A stretch of 64,000 nucleotides of DNA from Bufo bufo (Eukaryota > Chordata > Amphibia > Anura > Bufonidae), in contig NC_053392.1 of NCBI RefSeq assembly GCF_905171765.1, positions 373,401,963-373,465,962 on the forward strand. The letters are read 5' to 3'. The position numbers and the translations under genes were made by a program. Below the pieces are notes generated by a model. That model did no database searches. It was not told the origin of the DNA and worked only from the letters and a program-made list of their open reading frames with translations. This document shows positions 21,893 through 31,904 of this stretch, piece by piece. Position 1 is the stretch's first letter, and each line of letters opens with the position of its first letter.

Positions 21893-23879
21893 CAGGGGAG
21901 GGCTGGCAGCCTTAGTCCTAGGGGGCAAATCCAGTCAAGTGGTCCATTTTAGCCCTGCCCATTATTAAAAGCCCCTCCTACATATAATAGGCCACTCCCA
22001 ACAAACACTGTACAGCTGGAATTCTATTGTTGAGGCCTGTCTCTACACATCATACGGAGAGGGGAGGCCTGTCCTGGCTGCGCTGCCTGCTTCACATTAT
22101 ACAATAAACAGCAGGCTACAGCCAGGAAGCTCCTCCGCTCTCCTCCCTCCCCAGATCCTGCTCATTGCCTGTGGTTCCCCCCCACCATCTGCCACCCGCC
22201 CATGGCCTGCTGCCCCCCCTTGGCCGTCCTCACCCAGCTCTGAATCCTCCTTCTGCAAATGGCAGGAGGAGGAGCCGGAGCATCTCCTCTCCTACATAGC
22301 GCCCCATACCTCTTACATCCAGTGATGTCACCTTTGTTGTAGATGTTCTCTTTCCTCATCTTCTCCATTCAGACCAGTCCACCATGATGATTTTTCAGCC
22401 ATCTCCCGTCTCTGCAGAGATTGACAAACAGACATTAGTTTCCCACAATTCCATCATCTTCACATCTTCTGAACACCCTTTCCTGCCACCCCCAATACTA
22501 TACTGCAGAAACACTGGAAATACTACTACCACACAGATAGTGCCCCCTTCAACAATTATTGGCACACAGTGCTCTAAAAAATAACTGCGCCCAAACAATA
22601 ATAGTATAAAGATAATGTCCCCCAAAAATATTTGTGCTAAGCTGATACTGTGCCATGGTGCCCCCCAAAGTAACAGTCCTCCCCAAAATCTCACCAATAT
22701 AAATAATTCTCTGCCAGAGCACACTTAGTAGTAATAATGCCCCTATAGTGCCCATACTAGTAATCATGTTCCTTATAGCCCCCCAGTAGTAGTAAAGCTC
22801 CACATAATACCCCCTCCCTATAATATGACAGTTCATGAAATACCCCCGCTTAGTGCCCGCAGTTGAGCTAATGTCCCCATAATGTATGCCAGTATAAAAT
22901 ACCCCTATATAGTGCCCCAGTAAATGCCATCATAGTGCTCCTCTCCCCCTTTTCCATAGTGTCCCCCATAATATGCCAGTAAAAAATGCCCCTTCTTAGT
23001 GCCCCCAGCAGATGCTCCTATAGTGCTCCTCTCCCCCATAATGTGCCAGTAAAAAATGCCCCTTCTTAGTGCCACCAGATGCTCCAATCCCCCATAGTGC
23101 CCCCAAATGATGCCACATAGTGCCGCTCTCCCCTATAGTGCCTCCCATAATGTGGCAGTAAAAAATGCCCCCTAAGTGCCACCAGATGCCATAGTGCCCC
23201 CCATAATGTGCCAATAAAAAAGGACCCTTTAGAGCCCCCACTTCCCCATAGTGCCCCCAAGTAATACCCCTAACAGATGCCCCATAGTGCTCCTCTCCCC
23301 CATGGTGCACTCCCATAATGTGCAAGTAAGAAATGCCCCCATAGTGCCCCCCCAAAAAATGGGCAAGAAATAAATGCCCCCAGAGTGCCAACCCCAAAAA
23401 AAATGGGGCTGTAAGAAATGCCATATGCCCCCATAGTGCCAGCTCCCCCCACAAAGAAAAAAACAAAAACAAAAAACACTAATACTTACCTCCATCAGCA
23501 GTGATGCGATGCAGGCCTCTTCCGGCCTGTGTCCCCCTCTGTGTGCTGCCCGGCTGAGCCGGCCTCTGATAGGCTGCAGGCATTAGTGCCTGCGGCCTAT
23601 CAGAAGAACAGGGAAGGGACACGCCTCTCCCTCTCCTGTCCTGAGGACGGCGATACAGAGGACTATGGAGATGAACACTTCCACAATGGAAGCGCTCATC
23701 TCCTACTGCCCCCCACCGCCGCTGGCAACTAGAACCAGGGCCACGCCGCCTGTGGTGATCGGCGGTCCGGCCCTGAGGAATAAAAAATAAATAAAAAATG
23801 ATTTGTTAAAGTTTTTAACATGCTTTAGGGCGGCTTGGGGGGCAATTGCCTCCCTGCCCCCCTTCCCAGCATTCCCCTG
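21893..23879. mobile_element. non-autonomous hAT element (hAT-N1)
   Basis: The termini CAGGGGAGGGCTGG and CCAGCATTCCCCTG are imperfect inverted repeats. The TSD is TATGCCGT at 21885-21892 and TATGCAGT at 23880-23887 (7 of 8 identical). It interrupts the left arm of the PLE palindrome; the uninterrupted right arm shows the empty site near 24797-24815. It has no transposase. The interior contains degenerate repeats and a hairpin at about 23564-23602 (CTGATAGGC...GCCTATCAG). Confidence 0.88.
22540..23450. repeat. degenerate tandem repeats inside hAT-N1
   Basis: Recurrent blocks read CCCCCATAATGTGCCAGTAAAA, AATGCCCC.TTAGTGCC and ATAGTGCTCCTCTCCCC at irregular spacing of roughly 40-75 bp. The glycine- and histidine-rich minus-strand frames come from this repeat. 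Confidence 0.75.
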
Positions 23880-24163
23880 TATGCAGTCCCTATTCTTCCC
23901 TAAACAGTACAATGACTGCCCAGCTTCGTCCTGAAGGGGAAGGAAAGAGGGGGGCAGGAGACCCTAACTCACCAGACTACCTACACATGATGTTGTGTAC
24001 CCAGGTCCCTGGGACACAACCAATCTATACAGCGCTTGGATTAATGAACCCTGCGTCCTGCATATTCAGGCACTCAGGCGTCACAATACATGTAGACACC
24101 CAGTTTCAATAATCTGAGATTGATGCTGGAATATACAGTATGCTTCAAAAGACATCATATGAC

Positions 24164-24205
24164 AGCCCGACGCGTTTCTCTGGTCTTACCAGTTCATCAG
24201 GGGCC
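24164..24205 (-). ncRNA. hammerhead ribozyme motif (minus strand), PLE type
   Basis: Read on the minus strand: stem I 5' strand GGCCC, core CTGATGA, stem II CTGGT-AAG-ACCAG, core GAAA, short helix III CGCGT, cleavage base C, stem I 3' strand GGGCT. All invariant core bases are present. Stem II is separated from the core by an A-A mismatch, which may weaken it. Minimal helix III with a self-complementary ACGCGT is typical of PLE hammerheads that work as dimers (known for the family). Activity is untested. Confidence 0.7.
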
Positions 24206-24489
24206 TTGACACATTGATGTTAACAACAAAAATGGACTGTCCCTCCACTGGAGGGGGTCAATGCAAGCATCACAACAAGATACGCAGTAATCAATAGCGA
24301 AAACAGTTTCAAACCGCCCTATGTAGTTTTGGCACAATGGTATACTGCTAATACATTGGGAGGTTGTGAAGTGACATACATATTGAAACAGTTTTCGCTA
24401 TTGATTACTGCGTATCTTGTTGTGATGCTTGTATTGACCCCCTCCAGTGGAGGGGCAGTCCATTTTTGTTGTTGACATCACTGTGTCAA

Positions 24490-24531
24490 GGCCCCTGATG
24501 AACTGGTAAGACCAGAGAAACGCGTCGGGCT
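24490..24531 (+). ncRNA. hammerhead ribozyme motif (plus strand), PLE type
   Basis: This is the mirror copy of 24164-24205, with the same core and stems in the opposite orientation about 285 bp away. The predicted cut follows C24526. The two copies are identical over the motif, which fits recent formation of the palindrome or gene conversion between arms. Confidence 0.7.
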
Positions 24532-25054
24532 GTCATATGGTGTCTTTTGAAGCATATATTCCAGCATCAATCTTACATTATTAAAACTGGGTGTCTACAT
24601 GTATTGTGACGCCTGAGTGCCTGGATATGCAGGACGCAAGGGATCATTAATCCAAGCGCTGTATAGATTGGTTGTGTCCCAGGGACCTGGGTACACAACA
24701 TCGTGTGTAGGTAGTCTGGTGAGTTAGGGTCTCCTGCCCCCCTCTTTCCTTCCCCTTCAGGACGAAGCTGGGCAGTCATTGTACTGTTTAGGGAAGGACA
24801 TAGGGACGGCATAGGATGTGTGCGGTGGTTAGGACAGGGACTCTTTAATTAGGGTGTGCAGTAGGGGCAGAGACCCAGCAGCCCCTTTCCCCTTTACCCT
24901 TTCCCCTCCCTAGACAACCACAAACCTACTTAATATCGGGGTAAATGATATCCCGCTCATTTAATTAGCACTATTCACTTATGGGAGTTTTTATAGATAT
25001 ATATATCATTAAAAGTTATATTTTAAAGGTAACCCACTTTTTTCTTGGTTTATG

Positions 25055-25379
25055 TATATCACACCCCTAGCTCAATCATTTTTTGGGGGCAACTAGTATA
25101 TCACACCAGTTGCAATTAGTTGGTTCAATGTCGTTTGTCCCTCTGTATAGCTACGGTATCTCAGCAGAACCGGACACAAATGCTGCACAATACAAATGCA
25201 CTATATAGAAATTATATTATAGGTGTATGACACCCCTGCCTCAATCAGATTTTTTAGGGAGCTACTTGTATAGCACACCAGTTGCAATTAGTTGTTCCAA
25301 TAGCGTTTGTCCCTCTGTATAGCTGTAGTATCACAGCAGAACCACACCAACTGCTGCACAATACAAATACACTATAATA
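25055..25379. repeat. 172-bp tandem array (right part)
   Basis: About two more units of the same array continue after the palindromic insertion. The duplicated TATATCACACCCCT marks the junction on both sides. Confidence 0.9.
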
Positions 25380-25381
25380 TA

Positions 25382-25822
25382 CAGGGTGGGCCATTTATAT
25401 GGATACACCTTAATAAAATGGGAATGGTTGGTGATATTAACTTCCTGTTTGTGGCACATTAGTATATGTGAGGGGGGAAACTTTTCAAGATGGGTGGTGA
25501 CCATGGCGGCCATTTTGAAGTCGGCCATTTTGAATCCAACTTTTGTTTTTTCAATAGGAAGAAGGTCATGTGACACATCAAACTTATTGGGAATTTCACA
25601 AGAAAAACATGGTGTGATTGGGTTTAACGTAACTTTATTCTTTCATGAGTTATTTACAAGTTTCTGACCACTTATAAAATGTGTTCAATGTGCTGCCCAT
25701 TGTGTTTGATTGTCAATGCAACCCTCTTCTCCCACTCTTCACACACTGATAGCAACACCGCAGGAGAAATGCTAGCACAGGCTTCCAGTATCCGTAGTTT
25801 CAGGTGCTGCAAAGGGCACTTC
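25382..25822 (-). mobile_element. mariner-type element, terminal fragment
   Basis: After TA at 25380-25381 comes CAGGGTGGGCCATTTATATG, a TIR style of vertebrate mariner elements. On the minus strand the end of a transposase is readable near 25672-25820 (...EACASISPAVLLSVCEEW, then IKHNGQHIEHIL before the stop). The rest of the transposase and the second TIR are missing. The fragment runs directly into inverted PLE sequence. Confidence 0.7.
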
Positions 25823-26060
25823 AAAATGTACACAATGAAGCGGCTATCGCATGTGAAAAAGCCTTTGATAGATATACGTTCACCCGATTGTGGGTGTGTG
25901 AAATGTGTACCCTTAATTACGCTGGAACAGTATACACAATTTAAACAGGGAAAAGTTCCCATTTTGGGGGTAGCCAATACTCTCTGTATAGGTCCAGTTC
26001 TATTGCTGCCAATATCTGCCCGCACTATCCTGTCACTAGTAACCATCCAGTAGCTACAAA
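25823..26060 (-). pseudogene. inverted PLE fragment fused to mariner C-terminus
   Basis: On the minus strand this encodes DRIVRADIGSNRTGPIQ, MGTFPCLNCVYCSSVIKG and FFTCDSRFIVYILKCPLQ. That is the linker and start of the GIY-YIG region, and the same region is repeated in direct orientation at 26390-26600. It continues without a stop into the mariner C-terminus, giving a 138-codon chimeric frame (26088-25672). Two copies facing each other suggest an inverted PLE insertion or a local inversion. Confidence 0.75.
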
Positions 26061-26103
26061 AAAATCTCTCCCCTATTCCCAGTTTCAAAGGGTTAAGTGT
26101 ATA

Positions 26104-26903
26104 GTGGGCGATACTGAGTTATGCAAGGTTAGACTAGACGAGATGACTCAGAAATTTAGGGAGAGAGGCTATCCTGATCATTTACTACAAGAACAAAGGA
26201 ACATAGTTGAGGAAATACAGCAGGATAAACCTTTGAAACAACCACGGATCCCACTTGTAGTCAAGTATCATCTATGGACCCAGAGATTGAGAGGAATAAT
26301 AAACAAACACTGGCATGTGGTATCAAAATCCTACCCGCAAGTGGTGGAATTTAGACAACCACCCATGATGTGTTTTAAAAGAGCTAGCAACATACGTGAC
26401 AGGATAGTGCGGGCAGATATTGGCAGCAATAGAACTGGACCTATACAGAGAGATACCCCCAAAATGGGAACTTTTCCCTGTTTAAATTGTGTACACTGTT
26501 CCAGCGTAATTAAGGGTACACACACCCACAATCGGTTGAACGTATACCTATCAAAGGCTTTTTCACATGCGATAGCCGCTTCGTTGTTTACATTTTGAAG
26601 TGCCCTTGTGGTCTATTGTACGTGGGAGAAACTTCCACAAGGATGAAAGATAGATTAAGCAATCATAAATCTACCATTAGAAAGCAAAATTTATTATTTC
26701 CTGTACCATTTCACTTTCACGAACATAGACACACAGTGGCACAGTTGCGTTATCAGATTATTGAAAGTGCACCCCTCCCACGCCGAGGTGGAGATAGAAA
26801 TAAATTATTGCTTCAAAGGGAGGCTTATTGGATACACCGACTACAAACAATTGAGCCCCGTGGACTCAATCGTGAATACAACGTACAAAGCTTCCTTTGC
26901 TAG
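26104..26903 (+). pseudogene. Penelope-like element 1: thumb and GIY-YIG part, broken
   Basis: This is the C-terminal part of a PLE protein. The first frame (26104-26598) has the region after the RT thumb (LRGIINKHWHVVSKSYPQV, MMCFKRASNIRDRIV) and a cysteine cluster FPCLNCVHC, resembling the CxxC-bearing linker of Neptune-type PLEs. A frameshift near 26570-26600 separates it from the GIY-YIG endonuclease frame (26595-26903): KCPCGLLYVGETSTRMKDRLSNH ... REAYWIHRLQTIEPRGLN. The RT domain is absent (5' truncated). About 320 bp downstream lies a hammerhead motif of the same element. Endonuclease residues (GLLYVG, R, H, E) remain readable, but the protein cannot be made whole. Confidence 0.85.
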
Positions 26904-27218
26904 ATTACCTTACTAAAAACACCCAAAAATACAACGACAATTTTTTGGGGGAAAATTAATTAAAAATAAAAATTGAAAACAAAAAATAAAAAAATATTTT
27001 TTTCTTATATTTTTTATAGCGGACCTAAGAAAAGGAGAACACAATAAGGAAGGAAAGACTAATATAGATTGAATCCAAAGAAATGCTACTACAAAGCGTG
27101 TTTTCATTTTGTTCATATGTTTTGCTTTAATACTGATTGGTGGGAGTGGTTTTCTGTGTGATGTCATTTCCCTGTGTTTGGGCGGTCTATTTAAACATGA
27201 AATTTTTCTCGTATGATG

Positions 27219-27262
27219 ATAAGTCTGATGAAGGTGCGGTAGCACCGAAACCCGTCACTTAT
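27219..27262 (+). ncRNA. hammerhead ribozyme of PLE1
   Basis: Stem I is ATAAGT (27219-27224) with ACTTAT (27257-27262), six perfect pairs. The core is CTGATGA (27225-27231). Stem II is GGTGC-GGTA-GCACC (27233-27246), five perfect pairs with one unpaired A before it. GAAA follows at 27247-27250, then a minimal helix III (C-CC-G), T, and cleavage base C27256. All invariant core positions are present. It lies downstream of the GIY-YIG gene on the same strand, where PLE terminal repeats carry such ribozymes. Confidence 0.78.
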
Positions 27263-27407
27263 TCCCTGTACATGTGACTGAATAAATACAAGATTGATCT
27301 ACAGCGAGTGCCGTTTTTTTCTGCAATATTACATTGGGGATGCCATCCCACAGACTTGTGCATCGCGACTTCAAACAGCAGTGCCGACCTGCGACTATTA
27401 TATCAGT

Positions 27408-27410
<3 letters not shown>
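27263..27410 (+). other. PLE1 3' non-coding tail
   Basis: Sequence after the ribozyme cut site (CTGAATAAATACAAGATTG...) up to a TA microsatellite. No frame. In PLEs this part belongs to the terminal repeat downstream of the hammerhead. Confidence 0.5.

Positions 27411-27446
<36 letters not shown>
27411..27446. repeat. TA microsatellite
   Basis: TA repeats, possibly the target or tail of the PLE1 insertion. Confidence 0.9.
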
Positions 27447-27451
<5 letters not shown>

Positions 27452-27655
27452 TATCCCTCTAGGGTGATATATGATATAAAATTCCACATAAAAAGTTCCC
27501 CATAAAATTTTTTGGGTAGTGCGTGAGTCACTGCACATCCAAAAAAAGATACTAAACAATGAATAGTCAATATTCATGGTTAATAGAAGTGAATGGATAA
27601 TTATGTATGGTCATCAATACAATAATTATATGGTAAAAATAAGATCATAGACATG

Positions 27656-27684
27656 CATATATATACATATACATACACACACAC

Positions 27685-27727
<43 letters not shown>

Positions 27728-27735
27728 CACACACA
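27656..27735. repeat. AT/AC microsatellite
   Basis: Mixed ATAT, ACAC and long TA runs between the two PLE bodies. Confidence 0.85.
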
Positions 27736-27777
27736 TTCTCCAAGGTGCTGGTTAATGTAGAAATGAAACTACACAAT

Positions 27778-29789
27778 TCATTGTAAAACCCAATGATGTA
27801 ACAATTGATCTATATAGGACACACTATGCTGCATAAATTTATTTTTAATATTTGAGCGGTGCTTGTTCAGCCTATTGCGCAATGTTTGTGTAGTGCGTCC
27901 CACATACTGTAATCCACATTGGCATTTAAGTACATAGATCACATTTTTAGACCCGCAGTCCAATGGCTGTTTGATATTGAGGATTTCTCCAGTGTCGTTG
28001 TTTTGAAATGAGGTGGAATTACGTATGGAGAGGCAACACAAACATTTTGGTTGTCTACATTTGGAACTCCCCACTGATCTAGATGACAGAAAGGAGCTAA
28101 CAGCTGGTGTTGCTGTTTTGTTATGTTCACGCAATTTGCTAGGTGCCAATACATTTTTTTAAGTTTTTGCTCTTCTGAAAGTCAGGGGCGGACAGGTAGG
28201 TAAAGCTTTGCCTATGAATGGATCTTTTTTAAGAATGTGCCAGTGTTTAGAAAGAATATTTCTCACGTCTTTATGGTTACTGCTATATGTGGTGATGAAA
28301 TTAGCACTCCATTTACTTTTTTGTTCCTCATCTGTTTTGTGTTTCTTACTGACTGATAGACAGTTTTCTTGTGAAAGGGCCTTAGCTCTATTATAGGCCG
28401 CCTCAACAATCCCATGAGGATAGCCTTTCTTCCGGAATCTCCTATGTATTATTTTGCTTTGTAGGATAAAATCCCTGGTCAAGGAACAATTCCTTTTCAA
28501 TCTTTTAAACTGTCAGGAAAGGGATATTGGTTTTCCACTTTTTAAAATGTAGACTGGAATATTCAAGATAACTGTTACAGTCGACCTTTTTATAGAAGGT
28601 GCGGGTTTCAATTTTATCATCAATTATGTTCATTTCTAGGTCCAAAAATTCAATTCTTGAACGATCATACGTCCCAGACAGAGTTATACCCCAATTGGAA
28701 GAATTGAGATATTTGATGAAGTTCTCAATGGAGTCAGAATCCCCGTCCCATATAAAGAGTAAATCATCTATATAACGTCGATATAGGACAATATTACCTG
28801 ACCATTGGGTGGGCCTATAGATGTATCTATCTTCAAATGCTCCCATAAAAAAGGTTCACAAAACTGGGCGCGAAACTCGTACCCATCGCGGTGCCTTTGC
28901 ATTGAAGATATAGTTGTTCACCAAAGGAAAATGTGTTGTGCGTCAGGATAAATTTTATGGATTCTAATATAAATTACTTTTGGTCATCTGGTACCGATGG
29001 ATCTTTATCTAGAAAATGATAAACACACTCAATGCCCAATTCGTGGTTAATGTTCGAATATAGGGCCGCAACATCTAGGGCTATCCACGAATACATATCC
29101 CTCCATGTAATTCCCGTTAGTGATTATATTAGAGAGGTGGAGTCTTTGAGATATGAAGGTAATTGGATGACATATTTCTGTAACAGAATGTCCACATAGT
29201 GAGACAGATTACAAGTCAAAGAGGATATCCCAGATATAATCGGGCGGCCGGGGGGATTTTGAATATCCTTATGGATTTTGGGTAGATGGTAATAGAGTGC
29301 CATAACTGGATCTGATTTGAGGATGTATTCTTGTTCTTTCTTGCTAAGTATATGTTTAGCAGATTCGATCAGAGATTTTAATTCAATTCTATGTTCCCCA
29401 GAGGGATCCTCTTCCAAAGGAAGATAATAATTAGTGTCAGATAAGATGTGTAGGGCTTCTTTAACATAATCATCTCTGTTTTGGATGACTACCCCCCCAC
29501 CTTTATCAGCGTTGCGGATGACAATTGAGGTGTTTTCATGTAAGCTTTTGACTGCCTGAAATTCTTTAGGTTTGAGATTACGATTTGAAATTGGTTTCTG
29601 ATGGATAGATAAACTATAAAAAGTGTCTATAAAATTCCCCTTGTGGTGGGTCGGGTAAAAAGTCGAAGGGGGTTTTAAACTGGTGGAAATGTATTGTGTT
29701 GTTGCCGAAGTGGAGGGGACCTCAACAGTGTGTTTAGTATTTAATTTACTTGAATTGTCTAATAGACTGAAATGTCTTTTTAGTGTCAA
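27778..29789 (-). pseudogene. Penelope-like element 2: RT plus GIY-YIG, broken
   Basis: Read on the minus strand. The N-terminal RT part (29789-29124) contains VIRNADKGGGVVIQNRDDYV, LYYHLPKIHKD and GRPIISGISSLT, motifs of Penelope RTs. The palm catalytic block VLYRRYIDDLLFIW lies in 28846-28505. The thumb/linker part is 28500-28159 (HWHILKKDP, PPLTFRRAK). The cysteine cluster CRQPKCLCCLSI and GIY-YIG domain VIYVLKCQCGLQYVGRTTQTLR ... RNRLNKHRSNI lie in 28149-27778. Frames are broken near 29124-28847 and between the later pieces. YIDD and GIY-YIG signatures survive. Orientation is opposite to PLE1, tail towards tail. Not functional as it stands. Confidence 0.87.
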
Positions 29790-29994
29790 CTTCCTGACAA
29801 AATTGTGTAGATCTAAAAATAGATCAAAACCCTTAGTGCTGGATGTTGGATAAAAAGAAAGGCCCCTTGATAGGAGTGATGTTTCCTCCGCATTCCCCGA
29901 AACGCGTTGTATCGCTGCAATAAAAGATCCTAATCCTGACCCTGGTGACTGGCTGACGGTTCTTTGCGCCGTGGGACGTATTCGCTTTCTTCAT

Positions 29995-30148
29995 GCTACC
30001 TGATGGATGCGTCATGGGTCAAAATTCGGCGCTATACAAAAAAATATGGCATGTGCAAATATCGCCATATGTTCTCATGTTCAGCGAATCGCAAACGAGC
30101 AAAGTTCGCAGCGAAACGACCGCCGGGCGAACCGCAAGGCCATCTCTT
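29995..30148. repeat. right terminal region of hAT-B1
   Basis: It matches 9795-9948 and the inverse of 53262-53410: CCTGATGGATG.GTCATGGGTC, AGCGAATCGC.AACG.GCAAAG, CGAACCGCAAGGCC.TCTCT. It is followed by the TSD CTGCTACT. Confidence 0.88.
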
Positions 30149-30254
30149 CTGCTACTCACATATTCTGGTTATCAGCAAATTTTCCAGCCTTTGCTTCCTT
30201 AATAACAATGTCTTCTCAACACATTGTTCACATTTAGATGTCATCCTATTTATA

Positions 30255-31688
30255 CAGTTAGGTCCATATATATTTGGACACCGACACAAACTTTTTTTTT
30301 ATTACCTGTTTACTAAAACACATTTAAGTTATAATTATATAATGGACATGGACATAAAACCCAGACATTTAGCTTTTATTTGAGGGTATTCACATTAAAA
30401 TTGGATGAAGAGTTTAGGAGCTCCTTTACATGTGGCACCCTGTTTTTAAAGGGACCAAATGTAATAGGACACTTGATTTGAAAGATGTTTCATGGGCAGG
30501 TGTGGGCAATTCCTTCTTTATTTAATTTTGAATTAAGCACATAAAAGGCCTGGAGTTGATTTGAGGTGTGGTTCTTGCATTTTGAAGTTTTTGCTGAGAA
30601 GTAAACATGCGGTCAAAGGAGCTCTCCATGCAGGTGAAACAAGCCATCTCTCATCTGCAAAAACATAAAAAACCCATATGAGAAATTGCTACACTATTAG
30701 GAGTGGCATAATCCACAGTTTGGTACATCCTGAGAAAGAAAGCACTGGTGACCTCAGCAATGCAAAAATACCTGGACGCCCACGGAAGACAACAGTGGTG
30801 GATGATCGCATAATAATTACCATGTTGAAGAGAAACCCCTTCACAACAGCCAACCAAGTGAACAACACTCTGTATCAATATTCAAATCTACCGTAAAGAG
30901 AAGACTGCATGAAAGTAAATACAGAGGGTTCACTGCACGGTGCAATCCACTCATAAGCCTCAAGAATAAGAAGGCTAGACTGGACTTTGCTAAAAAAAAT
31001 CTTAAAAAAACAGCACATTTCTGGAAGAACATTCTTTGAACAGATGAAACCAAGATCAACCTCTACCAGAATGATGGAAAGAAAAAATTATGCCGAAAGC
31101 ATGTTACAACTCATGATACAAAGCATACCACATCATATGTAAAACACGGAGGAGGCAGTGTGATGGCTTGGGCATGCATGGCTGCCAGTGGCACTGAGTC
31201 CCTAGTGTTTATTGATGATATGACACAGGACAGAAGCAGCTGGATGAATTCTGGGGATTTCAGAAACATACTGTGTGCTCAAATCCAGCCAAATGCAGCC
31301 AAACTGATCGGTCGGCATTTTTTTTATATAGATGGACAATAATAATAAAAAGGAAGAAATACAGTATCTGTTGATGTCCACGAGTTCAAGATTTCAGGCA
31401 GCCATTGTCAACAAAGAGTTTTCAACCAAGTATTAGAAATTAACATTTTAGTTACAATTATTTAATTTGTCCAATTACTTTTGAGCCCCTGAAATGAAGG
31501 GATTTAGTTTAAAAATGCTTTAGTTCCTCACATTTTTATGCAATCATTTTGTTCAACTCACTGAATTAAAGCTGAAAGTCTGAACGTCAACTGCATCTGA
31601 ATTGTGTTGTTCAAAATCCATTGTGGTAATGTACAGAACAACAATTAGAAAAATGTTGTCTCTGTGCAAATATATATGGACCTAACTG
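30255..31688 (+). mobile_element. Tc1-like element, relic
   Basis: The TIR CAGTTAGGTCCATATATATT has its inverse ending at 31688, and TA lies at 30253-30254 and 31689-31690. Length is 1,434 bp. The transposase is broken and lacks part of its catalytic domain. Confidence 0.9.
30608..31345 (+). pseudogene. Tc1-like transposase relic
   Basis: Readable pieces are MRSKELSMQVKQAISHLQKH (30608), IPGRPRKTTVVDDRIIITML (near 30770), [15 protein letters not shown] with the first catalytic D (near 31040) and [17 protein letters not shown] (near 31145). Stops interrupt it at about 30681 and 30711, and frames shift near 30730 and 30900. The parts with the second D and the E (usual QDNDPKH and SPDLNPIE) are not found, so an internal deletion removed them after about 31320. 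Confidence 0.85.
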
Positions 31689-31904
31689 TATAAATGTACA
31701 ATATTTCATGATATGTCATACGGTGCCAGGCATTGTCATGCTTCTAAGCATAGTATGATTATACAGTGCTTAAATACTGTCGCATAAAGCCATCTAATTT
31801 CTGGTGTTACTGCCATAAAACCTTCAAATAATATTGGCATATGTTCAAATTACAGTCAATTATCATGATACTTATAATTAGAGATGAGCGAATTTTTCAC
31901 GCCT

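Larger units (their letters stand above)
21597..25054. mobile_element. PLE-derived palindrome with two hammerhead motifs
   Basis: A 14-bp direct repeat TATATCACACCCCT (21583-21596 and 25055-25068) flanks it. After removal of hAT-N1 the element is about 1.46 kb and is a long inverted repeat: arms of about 690 bp (from 21651 and ending 25054) surround a spacer of about 71 bp near 24315-24390. Each arm carries a hammerhead ribozyme motif (24164-24205 minus, 24490-24531 plus), a hallmark of Penelope-like retroelements. No protein is encoded. A variable-length TSD fits retrotransposition of PLEs. It sits inside the 172-bp array. Confidence 0.8.
15845..30148 (-). mobile_element. hAT-B copy 1 (hAT-B1), complete borders, heavily nested
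   Basis: The left end TAGTGATGG and the right end CCATCTCTT are imperfect inverted repeats. They are bounded by a perfect 8-bp TSD, CTGCTACT, at 15837-15844 and 30149-30156. Subterminal sequence is rich in TTCGCGAA/GCGAAC motifs on both sides. The element carries a decayed transposase on the minus strand (17268-20347) and a tandem-repeat leader (20380-21596, 25055-25379). Inserts are a PLE palindrome, a mariner fragment and two PLE bodies. The promoter segment preserved in hAT-B2 and hAT-B3 is missing between 25380 and 29995, so this copy cannot be autonomous. Confidence 0.88.

Noticed and set aside
22162..23495. Glycine/histidine/tryptophan-rich minus-strand frames
   Set aside because: They come from degenerate CCCCATAGTGCC repeats inside hAT-N1.
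29825..29925. Fourth hammerhead near CCCCGAAACGCGTT in the plus strand
   Set aside because: GAAACGCGTT fits the 3' core, but no CTGATGA core and no stem II can be placed before it; only TGATGT is found. At best a decayed motif.
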